This document shows, piece by piece, positions 8,130 through 15,650 of a stretch of DNA of 35,110 nt; the first letter of the stretch is position 1; each line of letters opens with the position of its first letter. The position numbers and the translations under genes were made by a program. The DNA comes from Bradyrhizobium hipponense. Its GTDB lineage: Bacteria > Pseudomonadota > Alphaproteobacteria > Rhizobiales > Xanthobacteraceae. The notes below the pieces were generated by a model. That model did not search any database and was not told the DNA's origin. It saw only the letters and a program-made list of their open reading frames with translations. Where the stretch lies: contig NZ_VSTH01000061.1 of the NCBI RefSeq assembly GCF_008123965.1, positions 1-35,110 on the forward strand, in the 5' to 3' direction.

Positions 8130-8831
8130 GTGAAGCTCGAGATCCTGCACGAACTCAATGCCGAGCGCGCCGCGCGGCGGCCGGTCATTCTGGTCACTGA
8201 TACCGAGAGCGGTGAGCAGCGGCTGGTGAAGGCCAGGGATTTTGCCAGGGACCCGCTGGGCGCCGAGCTTGAGAAACAGCTGCGCATGGGCAAGAGCGCC
8301 AACGTCGAGGCCGGCGGCAAGAAGCTCTTCCTCAACGTCTACGCGCCGACGGCGAAGCTGGTCATAGTCGGCGCTGTCCATATCAGCCAGGCCTTGGCGC
8401 CCCTTGCGCGCTCGCTCGGCTACGACGTCACCGTGGTTGATCCGCGGACGGCCTTTGCCAGTCCCGAGCGCTTCCCCGACATTCCGCTCGTCGCCGAATG
8501 GCCCGAGATCGCGCTGCCGCCGCTCAATGTCGATCCCTACACGGCGTTCGTCGCGGTGACGCACGATCCGAAGATCGACGATCCCGCGCTGCTGCACGCC
8601 TTCGAGCGCCGCTGCTTCTATATCGGTGCGCTCGGCTCGCGCAAGACGCACGCCAAGCGCGGCGACCGGCTGCGGGCGCAGGGCGCGACGGAAAGCGACA
8701 TCGCGCGCATTCACGCGCCGATTGGGCTAGCGATCGGCGCCGTCTCGCCGTCCGAGATCGCGGTGGCGATCATGGCCGAGATCACGGCGGTGCTTCGCCT
8801 GCCTCCCAAACAAAAAGAAGAAGCAGCATGA
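8130..8831 (+). CDS. XdhC/CoxF-family protein, C-terminal Rossmann half
   Basis: 233 residues with a GTG start (8130-8132) 2 bp after the previous stop. The body has the XdhC Rossmann pattern: KLVIVGAVHISQALAPLA, VVDPRTAFASPERF, then VAVTHDPKIDDPAL and YIGALGSRKTHAKR, ending with the conserved IHAPIGLAIGAVSPSEIAVAIMAEI. It completes the split XdhC and should act in Mo-cofactor sulfuration or insertion. In the nucleotide-binding loop the common GxGHxG reads GAVHIS, so the second glycine is replaced. Its stop overlaps the next start as ATGA, which implies translational coupling. Confidence 0.87.
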   Translation: MKLEILHELNAERAARRPVILVTDTESGEQRLVKARDFARDPLGAELEKQLRMGKSANVEAGGKKLFLNVYAPTAKLVIVGAVHISQALAPLARSLGYDVTVVDPRTAFASPERFPDIPLVAEWPEIALPPLNVDPYTAFVAVTHDPKIDDPALLHAFERRCFYIGALGSRKTHAKRGDRLRAQGATESDIARIHAPIGLAIGAVSPSEIAVAIMAEITAVLRLPPKQKEEAA

Positions 8832-10432
8832 AATTCGGCCCGGCGAGCCCCAGGGATGCGATCGGCGGGGTGACCGTCCACACCCTGCGCCAGGGACCGC
8901 TGGTTCTGAAGAAGGGCACGACGATCGGGTCCGCGGAGGTCGAGGCGCTGGAACGTGCCGGCATCAAGGACATCGTCGTGGTGCGGATGGAGGCGGGCGA
9001 CGTCTCCGAGGATGTCGCCGCCTCCAGCATCGCGCTGGCCGTCGGCGGCGAAGGCATCCATGTCGAGCGCGCCTTCACCGGCCGCGCCAATCTGTTCGCC
9101 GCGCGCCCCGGCGTGCTGGTGATCGACCGCGCCGCGGTCGACCGCATCAACAACATCGACGAGGCCATCACCTTTGCGACGCTCGCTGCCTACAAGCCGG
9201 TGGTCGAGGGCGAGATGGTCGGCACCGTCAAGATCATCCCGTTCGGCATTGAAGAAGGCTTGCGCGATGCGGCGGTGAAGGCCGCGGGCAGGGACGTCTT
9301 GAAGATCGCGCCATACGTGATCAAGCGCGTCGGCGTGGTTTCGACGCTGCTGCCGGGGCTGTCCTCCAAGGTGATCGATAAGACGCTGCGCGTCACCGCC
9401 GAGCGGCTCGCGCCGGCCGGTGCCGGCATCATCGCGGAGCGGCGCGTCGCACATGAGGAGCGGGCGCTATCGGCTGCGATCAAGGAGCTGCTTGCGCTTG
9501 GCGCCGAGCTCGTGATCGTGTTCGGGGCGTCGGCGATCGCCGACCGCCGCGACGTGATTCCGGCCGCGGTCACCGGGATCGGCGGCGAGATCGAGCATTT
9601 CGGCATGCCGGTCGATCCCGGCAATCTGCTTCTGATTGCGCGGGCCGGCGGCGTGCCGGTGCTGGGCGCCCCGGGCTGCGCGCGCTCGCCGGTCGAGAAC
9701 GGTTTCGACTGGGTGCTGATGCGCCTCCTGGCCGGCATCGAGGTGACACGTTCCGAGCTGATGGGCATGGGCGTCGGCGGCCTGCTGATGGAGATCGTCA
9801 CCCGCCCGCAGCCGCGCGCCAAGCCGGAGATTGAGGGCAACAGCCAGGTCGCGGCCATCGTGCTCGCGGCCGGGCGCTCGGCCCGGATGGGCGGCCCCAA
9901 CAAGTTGTTGGCCGAGTTCGACGGCAAAAAGCTGGTGCGGATCGCGACCGAGCAGGCGCTCGCCTCGAAAGCCTCCGAAGTGATCGTCGTGACCGGTCAT
10001 CAGGCCGATCTGGTCGAACAGGCGCTTGCGGAATTGAAGGTCAAATTCGTCCGCAATCCGGATTTCACCGGCGGCATCGCGAGCTCGGTCAAGGCCGGCA
10101 TCGCGGCCGTCCCAGACAGCTACGATGGCGCCGTGGTCTGCCTCGGCGACATGCCGCTGATGGATGCCGGCCTGATCGACCGTCTCATCGACGGTTTCGC
10201 CCCCGACCGCGGCAATCTCATTGTCGTGCCCGTCAGCGAAGGCCGCCGCGGCAATCCCGTGCTGTGGTCGCGCCGCTTCTTCCCGGAGCTGATGACGATC
10301 GAGGGCGATGTCGGCGCGCGTCACCTGATCGCCAAGCATGCGGAAGCCGTCGCCGAAGTGCCCGTCGACGGCGAGAGCGCCTTCCTCGACATCGACACGC
10401 CGCAGGCTCTGGAAGCGGCGCGGCGAGGATAG
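8828..10432 (+). CDS. Molybdopterin-binding / NTP-transferase fusion (probable Mo-cofactor cytidylyltransferase)
   Basis: 534 residues. Residues 1 to about 335 are a molybdopterin-binding (MoeA/MogA-like) domain, with LVIVFGASAIADRRDVIPAA and the GAPGCARSPVENGFDW segment. Residues from about 340 to the end form a MobA/MocA-like nucleotidyltransferase: VLAAGRSARMGGPNKLL, GHQADLVEQAL, and the metal-binding CLGDMPLMD. By family knowledge it would attach CMP to molybdopterin, giving the cytosine dinucleotide cofactor used by CO-dehydrogenase-type hydroxylases. Nucleotide choice cannot be proved here. The ATG at 8828 overlaps the xdhC stop; a longer upstream frame is discarded because it lies over xdhC. 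Confidence 0.88.
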   Translation: MKFGPASPRDAIGGVTVHTLRQGPLVLKKGTTIGSAEVEALERAGIKDIVVVRMEAGDVSEDVAASSIALAVGGEGIHVERAFTGRANLFAARPGVLVIDRAAVDRINNIDEAITFATLAAYKPVVEGEMVGTVKIIPFGIEEGLRDAAVKAAGRDVLKIAPYVIKRVGVVSTLLPGLSSKVIDKTLRVTAERLAPAGAGIIAERRVAHEERALSAAIKELLALGAELVIVFGASAIADRRDVIPAAVTGIGGEIEHFGMPVDPGNLLLIARAGGVPVLGAPGCARSPVENGFDWVLMRLLAGIEVTRSELMGMGVGGLLMEIVTRPQPRAKPEIEGNSQVAAIVLAAGRSARMGGPNKLLAEFDGKKLVRIATEQALASKASEVIVVTGHQADLVEQALAELKVKFVRNPDFTGGIASSVKAGIAAVPDSYDGAVVCLGDMPLMDAGLIDRLIDGFAPDRGNLIVVPVSEGRRGNPVLWSRRFFPELMTIEGDVGARHLIAKHAEAVAEVPVDGESAFLDIDTPQALEAARRG

Positions 10433-10434
10433 CG

Positions 10435-10734
10435 GTGGCCGCCGGTCAATCGAACCTCGTAACGTTCGTGCTCATCGTCCGAATACCTGCCGAGGGTATT
10501 GAGGACTTTCGAGCCTATGAGGATGCCGTATTGCCGCTATTGCCCGAGTTTAACGGGCGTTTGGAGCGTCGACTTCGGAATCCGGATGGCACCATAGAGA
10601 TGCACATCATCAGCTTCGCATCCGACGCGGACTTTGAGAACTATCGGAATGACCCTCGGCGGATAACGCAAGTCCGGTTGTTGGAAAAATCGTCTGCGAA
10701 GCTGGAATTGCTTTCGATGGCGAACGTCCCTTGA
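10435..10734 (+). CDS. Small dimeric alpha-beta barrel-like protein
   Basis: 99 residues with a likely GTG start at 10435, 2 bp after the preceding stop. The pattern VTFVLIVRIPAEGIEDFRAYE, ERRLRNPDGTIEMHIISF and FENYRNDPRR suggests a dimeric ferredoxin-like barrel of the ABM/DUF1330 type. Third-position GC is noticeably lower than in the cox genes, so it may not belong to that operon historically. It has no obvious catalytic motif. Function unknown. Confidence 0.6.
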   Translation: MAAGQSNLVTFVLIVRIPAEGIEDFRAYEDAVLPLLPEFNGRLERRLRNPDGTIEMHIISFASDADFENYRNDPRRITQVRLLEKSSAKLELLSMANVP

Positions 10735-10752
10735 TGGCCCTGGCGCGCGCAA

Positions 10753-11442
10753 TCATCCGATTGCGAAATCGGCCGCCGTCTCTGCGTGAATTGCCGTTGT
10801 GTCGAAGGTCTCGACGGATGTGTCGGCCGGGCCGATCAGCATCGTGATCTCGGTGCAGCCAAGGATGATGCACTCCGCTCCCTGGGCGACGAGCGCTGCC
10901 ATCACTTCGTTGTAGCGGTCGCGAGAGCCAACGGCGACAATGCCCAGGCACAACTCCTCGTAGATGATGCGGTTCACATCAGCCTGCGCGTCGGCGGGAG
11001 GAATGAGGACATCGAGACCGTGCGCGCGCAGCCGGTCGACGTAGAAGTCTTCCTCCATCGTGAACTTCGTGCCGAGGAGCCCGACCCGCCGATATCCGCG
11101 AGCTCGAATTCGTTGCGCGGTTGCGTCACCGATGTGAATGAACGGAACGGTCAGCTTCGATATGATGTCGGACGCAAGCTTGTGCATCGTGTTCGTGCAC
11201 AAGACGATCGCGCGCGCCCCGGCGCATTCGAGACGCAGCGCGACGTCCGTCAGGCTGGCCGCCGCTTCGCCCCAGCGGCCGGCATACTGCATGTCCTTGA
11301 TCTCTTGAAAGTCGTACGAATACATCAACAGTGGAGCCGAATGAAGCTGCCCCATGCGATCGCGGACCCGCTCGTTGATGAGCTTGTAGTAAAGGGCGGT
11401 GCTCTCCCAGCTCATGCCCCCGATCAGGCCGATAGTTTGCAT
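10753..11442 (-). CDS. Aspartate/glutamate racemase family protein
   Basis: 229 residues of the cofactor-independent Asp/Glu racemase superfamily. The two catalytic cysteines are visible: Cys82 in VLCTNTMHK and Cys196 in ILGCTEI, and the N-terminal GLIGGMSWEST is the classic signature. It is related to YgeA-type broad-specificity racemases. The start ATG at 11442 is preceded by a GGAGGC-like site. It converges with the small gene at 10435 and diverges from DUF4189. The substrate is not predictable from sequence. Confidence 0.9.
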   Translation of the reverse strand: MQTIGLIGGMSWESTALYYKLINERVRDRMGQLHSAPLLMYSYDFQEIKDMQYAGRWGEAAASLTDVALRLECAGARAIVLCTNTMHKLASDIISKLTVPFIHIGDATAQRIRARGYRRVGLLGTKFTMEEDFYVDRLRAHGLDVLIPPADAQADVNRIIYEELCLGIVAVGSRDRYNEVMAALVAQGAECIILGCTEITMLIGPADTSVETFDTTAIHAETAADFAIG

Positions 11443-11638
11443 CCCGGTGCCTCCGAAAACGGTTGAACCGGATTGTAAGTGAAGACGTCGAAGTGCGCTA
11501 TCGCGATAGGGATGAGCGTCGAATGTCGCTTTTTGGCCCTTCGGTGCGCCCGGCGCGGCTTTTCAATCACGCGTTCACCATCTGGAAACGACCACCGCTT
11601 AGAGTTCCCTCCACCTGCCTTGGGGGGAGGGGATTTCC

Positions 11639-12028
11639 ATGGTTACGAATGTCGTCGCGCGCCGTTGCGCGATGTTTTTCTTTGCGCTGTCGATTTGTGT
11701 CGCCGGCGCTCGCCACGTCACGGACGCGCACGCCGCCGGGGCCTTCGCGGTCGGCAAGTGCGGCGCCTACGGCCAAGCCTACGACTATGGTGCCGAGCAC
11801 GAGGCGCGCACTGCGGCACAGAAGCAGTGCAAGGGCGATTGCACCACCGTGACCATGAAGCGCGCCTGCGCTGCCATGTCGGTCGATCTCGCCAATCCCT
11901 GCGGCGCCTATGGCTACGCCGTGAAGCCGAAGATCTCGGCCACGCTCAATGCCGCCACGCGCGAATGCTACAAGTATGGCGGCAAGGAATGCGTGATCCG
12001 CGCCTGGGCCTGCGACGCGAAGGGCTGA
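11639..12028 (+). CDS. Exported DUF4189-type protein
   Basis: 129 residues. Residues 1-33 look like a signal peptide: a short basic start, then FFFALSICVAGARHV, with a probable cut after AHA. The mature part has the DUF4189 pattern of Gly-Ala-Tyr-Gly repeats and paired cysteines (KCGAYGQAYDYG, KQCKGDC, NPCGAYGYA, ECYKYGGKECVIRAWAC), which suggests a disulfide-rich periplasmic or secreted protein. The ATG at 11639 follows a strong GGGAGGGG. Longer frames upstream lack a binding site. Confidence 0.8.
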   Translation: MVTNVVARRCAMFFFALSICVAGARHVTDAHAAGAFAVGKCGAYGQAYDYGAEHEARTAAQKQCKGDCTTVTMKRACAAMSVDLANPCGAYGYAVKPKISATLNAATRECYKYGGKECVIRAWACDAKG

Positions 12029-12054
12029 TTCCTGAAGGGCTAATTCCTCTTGCC

Positions 12055-12179
12055 GTCATTCCGGGGCGATGCGTAGCATCGAACCCGGAATCCATTTCTC
12101 CGCCAACTCTGCGGCCCGATGGATTCTCAGGTGCGCAATTGCGCACCATAGTGGGCGCCAAGGCGCGCCCCCGAATGAC
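12055..12179. repeat. REP-like palindromic element, family B, copy 2
   Basis: 125 bp between DUF4189 and DUF2000. Left-arm hairpin CGATGC-GTA-GCATCG; right-arm hairpin GCGCC-AA-GGCGC; an 18-bp palindrome GGTGCGCAATTGCGCACC at 12130-12147. These differ from copy 1 by paired changes that keep the stems. Confidence 0.92.
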
Positions 12180-12193
12180 AGCTGAGGAACAAC

Positions 12194-12604
12194 ATGCAGT
12201 TCGACACCAAGATCGCGGTCGTGATCCGCTCCGATCTTCAGGTCTGGCAGAAGCTTAACGTCGCGTCCTTTCTCACCAGCGGCATCGCCGCGGCCTTTCC
12301 GGAATGCATCGGCGAGCCCTATGAGGACGCCACGAGTACAAAATATCACGCGCTGATCGGCGAGCCGATCCTGATCTACGGTGCCGATGGTCCCGCGCTG
12401 TCGCGCGCCCTTGATCGGGCGCTCACGCGCAACGTCAAGCTGGCGGTCTACACCGAAGACATGTTCAAGACCACGCATGATGCCGCCAATCGCGAGGCGG
12501 TGAGGGCGGTGCCGCGTTCCGATCTCAATCTCGTCGGTCTGGCGATGCGCGCGGAGCGCAAGGTGATCGACAAGATCGTGGACGGCTTGAAGTTTCATAG
12601 CTGA
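12194..12604 (+). CDS. DUF2000-family protein
   Basis: 136 residues. The N-terminus FDTKIAVVIRSDLQVWQKLNVASFLTSG, the central GEPILIYGAD and the C-terminal DLNLVGLAMRAERKVIDKIVDGL fit DUF2000, a family related to peptidyl-tRNA hydrolase 2-like folds. Function is unknown. The ATG at 12194 follows GAGGAAC, 15 bp beyond the end of a family B repeat, so the repeat is in the leader or promoter region. A hairpin follows the stop. Confidence 0.85.
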   Translation: MQFDTKIAVVIRSDLQVWQKLNVASFLTSGIAAAFPECIGEPYEDATSTKYHALIGEPILIYGADGPALSRALDRALTRNVKLAVYTEDMFKTTHDAANREAVRAVPRSDLNLVGLAMRAERKVIDKIVDGLKFHS

Positions 12605-12637
12605 AGCTTTTGCCCGCATGGCACGGGCAAAAACTTC
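12603..12637. terminator. Bidirectional hairpin between convergent genes
   Basis: GAAG plus TTTTGCCCG (12603-12616) pairs with CGGGCAAAA plus CTTC (12624-12637), with one mismatch and a 7-nt loop. It overlaps the DUF2000 stop and faces the end of the GFA gene. The A/T ends sit within the stem, so it could terminate in both directions, though no long T tract is present. Confidence 0.45.
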
Positions 12638-12644
12638 AATCGCG

Positions 12645-13076
12645 TCACGCCGGTGGCATGCCCCCGAATTTCGGCAGGCTTGGATCGAGCTGATCCCAGG
12701 CGTGGCTGCGCGCAGCGTAAGTCACCACCTGCGGCTTGTAGCGGGAAGGATCGTCGAGGCTTGCGGCGCGGATGGTGAAGATGTCGGGCATGGCGGAAAA
12801 CGTCATGTAGACCGGCGCTCCGCAATTCGGGCAGAAGGCGCGCGTCTTCACATTGCCGCTGTCCGCGGTCATGTCCCAGTGCTTGGCCTCGCCCGTCACC
12901 GCCACGCCGGCGCGGGGAAACGTCATGTGCGAGCCGTGGCCGGTGCCGCTTTCGTGCTGGCAATCCCGGCATTGGCAATCATTGCTGAATACCGGCTCGG
13001 CTGAGATCTGGTAGCGGACTGCGCCGCAGGCGCAGCCGCCGGTATAGGGCTTCTCCATTGTCATGCTCCCGCTCAT
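12645..13076 (-). CDS. GFA/CENP-V zinc-binding protein
   Basis: 143 residues with the beta-tent zinc fold of the glutathione-dependent formaldehyde-activating (GFA) family. Zinc ligands are Cys15 and Cys17 (GGCACGAVRY), Cys34, Cys36 and Cys39 (DCQCRDCQ), and Cys82 and Cys85 (FCPNCGAPVY). Most members are not proven formaldehyde enzymes. ATG 13076 overlaps the stop of the preceding SRPBCC gene as ATGA; ATGs at residues 5 or 7 are alternatives. It is the third gene of an arsR-led operon, so it is probably controlled by that regulator. Confidence 0.85.
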   Translation of the reverse strand: MSGSMTMEKPYTGGCACGAVRYQISAEPVFSNDCQCRDCQHESGTGHGSHMTFPRAGVAVTGEAKHWDMTADSGNVKTRAFCPNCGAPVYMTFSAMPDIFTIRAASLDDPSRYKPQVVTYAARSHAWDQLDPSLPKFGGMPPA

Positions 13077-13537
13077 TTGATTTCTCCGCTGACGGCATCG
13101 AGCTGGCGCAGGATTTTGGCCCAGCCTTCGCTCATGTTGCGGTAGGCCAGCTCGTTCCTCGGCGTCACGAAGCCGGAATGCACCAGAGAAAGATGGGTGC
13201 CAGCTTCGACCGAGGTGAGGGACCAGGTGACGACGGTGTCGAGCAGCGCGCCATAGCCGGTATTGCCTTCGTGCCCGCTCTTCCAGGCATAGGCGAGGCG
13301 CCGGTTCGGCACGACTTCCAACACCTTGCAATGGATCACGCCGTCCCAAGCCCCGGCGGGCTTGATTTGAAACGTGAAGGTCTTGCCTTCGACGGCCTCG
13401 AAGCCGGTCGGCGGCATCAGCCAGCGCGCGATCAACTGGGCGCTTGTGAGCGCCTTCCAGACCGTCGCGGTGGCGTGGGGGAGGACCTCGTCCAGAACGA
13501 TGTCCTGTGTCTCGGCTTTCAATTCGGCAGCACTCAC
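13073..13537 (-). CDS. SRPBCC (AHSA1-like) protein
   Basis: 154 residues of the Aha1 C-terminal/START-like fold: LPHATATVWKALTSAQLIARWLMP, FEAVEGKTFTF, VLEVVPNRRLAYAWK, and the closing GWAKILRQL helix. Such proteins are very often encoded just after an ArsR regulator, as here. The start is GTG (13535-13537), overlapping the arsR stop as GTGA, and its own stop overlaps the next ATG. Ligand and role unknown; likely binds a hydrophobic small molecule. Confidence 0.87.
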   Translation of the reverse strand: MSAAELKAETQDIVLDEVLPHATATVWKALTSAQLIARWLMPPTGFEAVEGKTFTFQIKPAGAWDGVIHCKVLEVVPNRRLAYAWKSGHEGNTGYGALLDTVVTWSLTSVEAGTHLSLVHSGFVTPRNELAYRNMSEGWAKILRQLDAVSGEIK

Positions 13538-13869
13538 GGATCGATCTCCTTCAAGAGCTCACGCAGATTCTGGAAGCGCTCGCGCCAGAACACGCCGTAG
13601 TGGTCCATCCAGGCGACCAGGGGCTCGAGCCCTTGAGGCGCGGCGCGGTAATAGACGTTGCGGCCTTCGGCGCGCTCGGCGACGAGGCCGGCCTGCTTCA
13701 GCGATTTCAGGTGCTGCGAAATCGCGCCCTGGGTCACGCCGCTGCCAATAGTCAGCTCGCCGACGGTGATTTCCTTGCTCTCGAAGACGCGCTCGAGAAC
13801 GGCGCGGCGGGTCGGATCGGCAAGGGCGCGCATCACGGTGGTGACGGGGTTTGGGACGACTTCGATCAT
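13534..13869 (-). CDS. ArsR-family transcriptional regulator
   Basis: 111 residues, one winged helix-turn-helix domain: MRALADPTRRAVLERV (residues ~12-27), then the recognition part GAISQHLKSLKQAGLVAERAEGRNVYYRA. It lacks the CxC metal site of ArsR/SmtB sensors, so it belongs to the non-metal group that partners with AHSA1 genes. ATG 13869 is chosen because MIEVVPNPVxxVMRALADPTRR is the usual beginning; longer frames cross the tetR promoter. Two tandem palindromes lie 10-43 bp upstream, which indicates autorepression. Confidence 0.9.
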   Translation of the reverse strand: MIEVVPNPVTTVMRALADPTRRAVLERVFESKEITVGELTIGSGVTQGAISQHLKSLKQAGLVAERAEGRNVYYRAAPQGLEPLVAWMDHYGVFWRERFQNLRELLKEIDP

Positions 13870-13876
13870 GGGATAT

Positions 13877-13912
13877 CGATTAGTAGATACTAATGCATTA
13901 GTCAACACTAAT
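13877..13912 (-). promoter_or_regulatory. arsR promoter with tandem ATTAGT-N4-ACTAAT operators
   Basis: Two copies of ATTAGT-N4-ACTAAT lie at 13879-13894 and 13897-13912, centres 18 bp apart. On the minus strand a TTGACT (complement of 13900-13905) and TAATCG (complement of 13877-13882) sit 17 bp apart and overlap the palindromes, so a bound regulator would block RNA polymerase. Confidence 0.8.
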
Positions 13913-13933
13913 TTGTCTGATTCGACGTCAAAC

Positions 13934-13962
13934 TTGACAATGACTGACCAGTCAGTCATAAA
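13934..13962 (+). promoter_or_regulatory. tetR promoter with operator in its spacer
   Basis: TTGACA (13934-13939) and CATAAA (13957-13962) are 17 bp apart. The spacer holds ATGACTGAC-CA-GTCAGTCAT (13940-13959), perfect 9-bp arms, a typical TetR-family operator. The tetR ATG begins at 13969, so the transcript would be leaderless or nearly so. Confidence 0.82.
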
Positions 13963-13968
13963 TAAAAC

Positions 13969-14664
13969 ATGACGAGAAACCCGACCAAGGCCGCCATAGC
14001 GTCGGCAACCAGCGTCAGGCGCCGTGCGCCCGAAGCCGGAGGCGAGCCGGCCACGCCCGCTTCGAACCGCGCCGCGCGCGCGGCGGAGCGGCGGGCGGCC
14101 ATCGTGGAGGCGGCGCTGGAGGAGTTCATCGCGCGCGGATTCGCGGCGACCCGGCTCGACGACATCGCAAAGCGCGCGGGCGTGGCGAAGGGCACGATCT
14201 ACCTGCACTTCAAGGACAAGGAATCCATGTTCGAGGAGCTCGTCCGCATCGTGATGGTGCCGGTGGTGGAGCGGCTGACGGCTCTGCCGCCGCCGACCGG
14301 CTCGGTGCGTGACCTCGTCGAGGCCTTTGCCCGCAACTTCCTCAAGGAAGTCGCGAATACCCGTCGCGGCGATCTGGTGCGGCTGATCGTGGCGGAGGGG
14401 CCGCGCTTTCCGGCCGTTGCCGATTTCTATTATCGCGAGGTGGTCTCGCGCGGGATCGCCGGCATGCGTGCGCTGATCGAGCTCGGCATCGCCCGCGGCG
14501 AGATCCGCGAGAAGAACCTCGCGCGCTTCCCGCAGATCATGGTCGCCCCTGCGATGGTGGCGGTGATCTGGCAGAGCCTGTTTGCGCGGCATGCGCCGCT
14601 CGATGCGCAGGAGATGCTGCGCGTTCATCTTGATTTGATTTTTGGCGAACGGAGGACGACATGA
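13969..14664 (+). CDS. TetR/AcrR-family regulator of the exporter operon
   Basis: 231 residues. After a basic, disordered start, the HTH domain covers about residues 40-87: RRAAIVEAALEEFIARGFAATRLDDIAKRAGVAKGTIYLHFKDKESMFEELV, with the classic TIYLHFKDKE recognition segment. The C-terminal ligand domain resembles the TetR_C group found with HlyD/ABC exporters (ybhG/cecR-like arrangement). No ribosome binding site precedes the ATG, consistent with a leaderless start. Its stop overlaps the next ATG. It probably represses its own operon through the 20-bp palindrome in its promoter and responds to an exported compound. Confidence 0.92.
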   Translation: MTRNPTKAAIASATSVRRRAPEAGGEPATPASNRAARAAERRAAIVEAALEEFIARGFAATRLDDIAKRAGVAKGTIYLHFKDKESMFEELVRIVMVPVVERLTALPPPTGSVRDLVEAFARNFLKEVANTRRGDLVRLIVAEGPRFPAVADFYYREVVSRGIAGMRALIELGIARGEIREKNLARFPQIMVAPAMVAVIWQSLFARHAPLDAQEMLRVHLDLIFGERRTT

Positions 14665-15650
14665 CGTCGTCGCAAGCAATTTTCCATTTCGCCCTCATCC
14701 TGAGGAGCGCGGAACGCGCGTCTCGAAGGATGAAAGCCCGGCTGTTGCCCCTCGCCCTTCGAGACGCAGCGGAGCCTGTCATCGGGCCGCGCTACGCGCG
14801 GACCCGTTGGCGGCTCCTCAGGGTGAGGGTTCGACAGCAGCATTGGTTACCACAAGCGATTCAGTTCGTACGTCAGGCGCGACTTTGCGCGATCGCAGCC
14901 GTCGCACTCGCAATCGGACTCGCAGGCTGCAACGAGAAGCGCGATCCCGGCTTCCAGGGCTGGGTCGAGGCCGACATGATCTTCGTCAGTCCGGACGAGG
15001 CCGGTCGGGTGACGAAGCTCAGCGTTCGCGAGGGCGATGAGGTCAAGGTCGGCGATCCCCTCTATTCCGTCGATGACGATCTCCAGCTCGCCGATCTCAA
15101 CCAGAACAAGGCGACGCTCGCCAACGCGCAGCAGACCTATGATCGCGCCGCCTCGCTCAGCAAGACCGGCTCCGGCACCCAGGCCAATCTTGATTCCGCG
15201 GTGTCCGCCCTGCGCGTTGCCGAGGCGCGGGTGGCGACGTCGCAGACGCGGCTGGCGCGGCGCAAAGGTTTTGCGCCGGTCGCCGGCACCATCCAGCAGA
15301 TCTATTTCCGCGAGGGCGAGATGGTGGCGGCGCAGCGGCCGGTGCTCTCGATCATGCCACCCGGCAACATGAAGCTGCGCTTCTTCGTGCCGGAGAGCGA
15401 GCTGCCCAAGCTCGCGATCGGCGACACGGTGCGGGTTGCTTGCGACAATTGCGCCGCCGATCTCACCGCAAAGATCTACTTTATCGCGACCACGGCCGAA
15501 TACACCCCGCCGGTGATCTACAGCCTCGATGAGCGCAACAAGCTCGTCTACCTGATCCAGGCGCGCCCGTCGCGGCCCGACGCCTTGCGAGTCGGCCAGC
15601 CCATCAATGTTTATCTCAATCCCAAAACTCCGGTGGCGGACAAGCGATGA
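14661..15650 (+). CDS. HlyD-family periplasmic adaptor (lipoprotein-like) with repeat-derived N-terminus
   Basis: 329 residues from the ATGA-coupled start, preceded by GGAGGA. The signal segment LCAIAAVALAIGLAGC has a lipobox with Cys90, unusually far from the start. The mature protein has the adaptor layout: a short barrel-sandwich half (FVSPDEAGRVTKLSVREGDEVKVGDPLYSVDD), a coiled-coil hairpin (about residues 145-205), the second half, and a beta domain. It would link the ABC exporter to the cell envelope. Residues about 11-57 are encoded by a 138-bp palindromic repeat. Translation could instead begin at GTG 14823 (residue 55), giving a normal signal peptide. Confidence 0.85.
   Translation: MTSSQAIFHFALILRSAERASRRMKARLLPLALRDAAEPVIGPRYARTRWRLLRVRVRQQHWLPQAIQFVRQARLCAIAAVALAIGLAGCNEKRDPGFQGWVEADMIFVSPDEAGRVTKLSVREGDEVKVGDPLYSVDDDLQLADLNQNKATLANAQQTYDRAASLSKTGSGTQANLDSAVSALRVAEARVATSQTRLARRKGFAPVAGTIQQIYFREGEMVAAQRPVLSIMPPGNMKLRFFVPESELPKLAIGDTVRVACDNCAADLTAKIYFIATTAEYTPPVIYSLDERNKLVYLIQARPSRPDALRVGQPINVYLNPKTPVADKR
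14692..14829. repeat. REP-like palindromic element, family D, inside a coding region
   Basis: Outer arms of 17 bp (14692-14708 and 14813-14829, one mismatch) are built on CCTGAGGAGC. A nested pair, GTCTCGAAGG near 14720 and CCTTCGAGAC near 14756, lies inside. The element is 138 bp, exactly 46 codons, and stays open in the hlyD frame. Confidence 0.88.

Noticed and set aside
7804..8831. Split xdhC as a frameshifted pseudogene
   Set aside because: Each half is a complete domain with its own start, the first has a good ribosome binding site, and split XdhC genes occur in cox clusters, so both are kept as functional genes.
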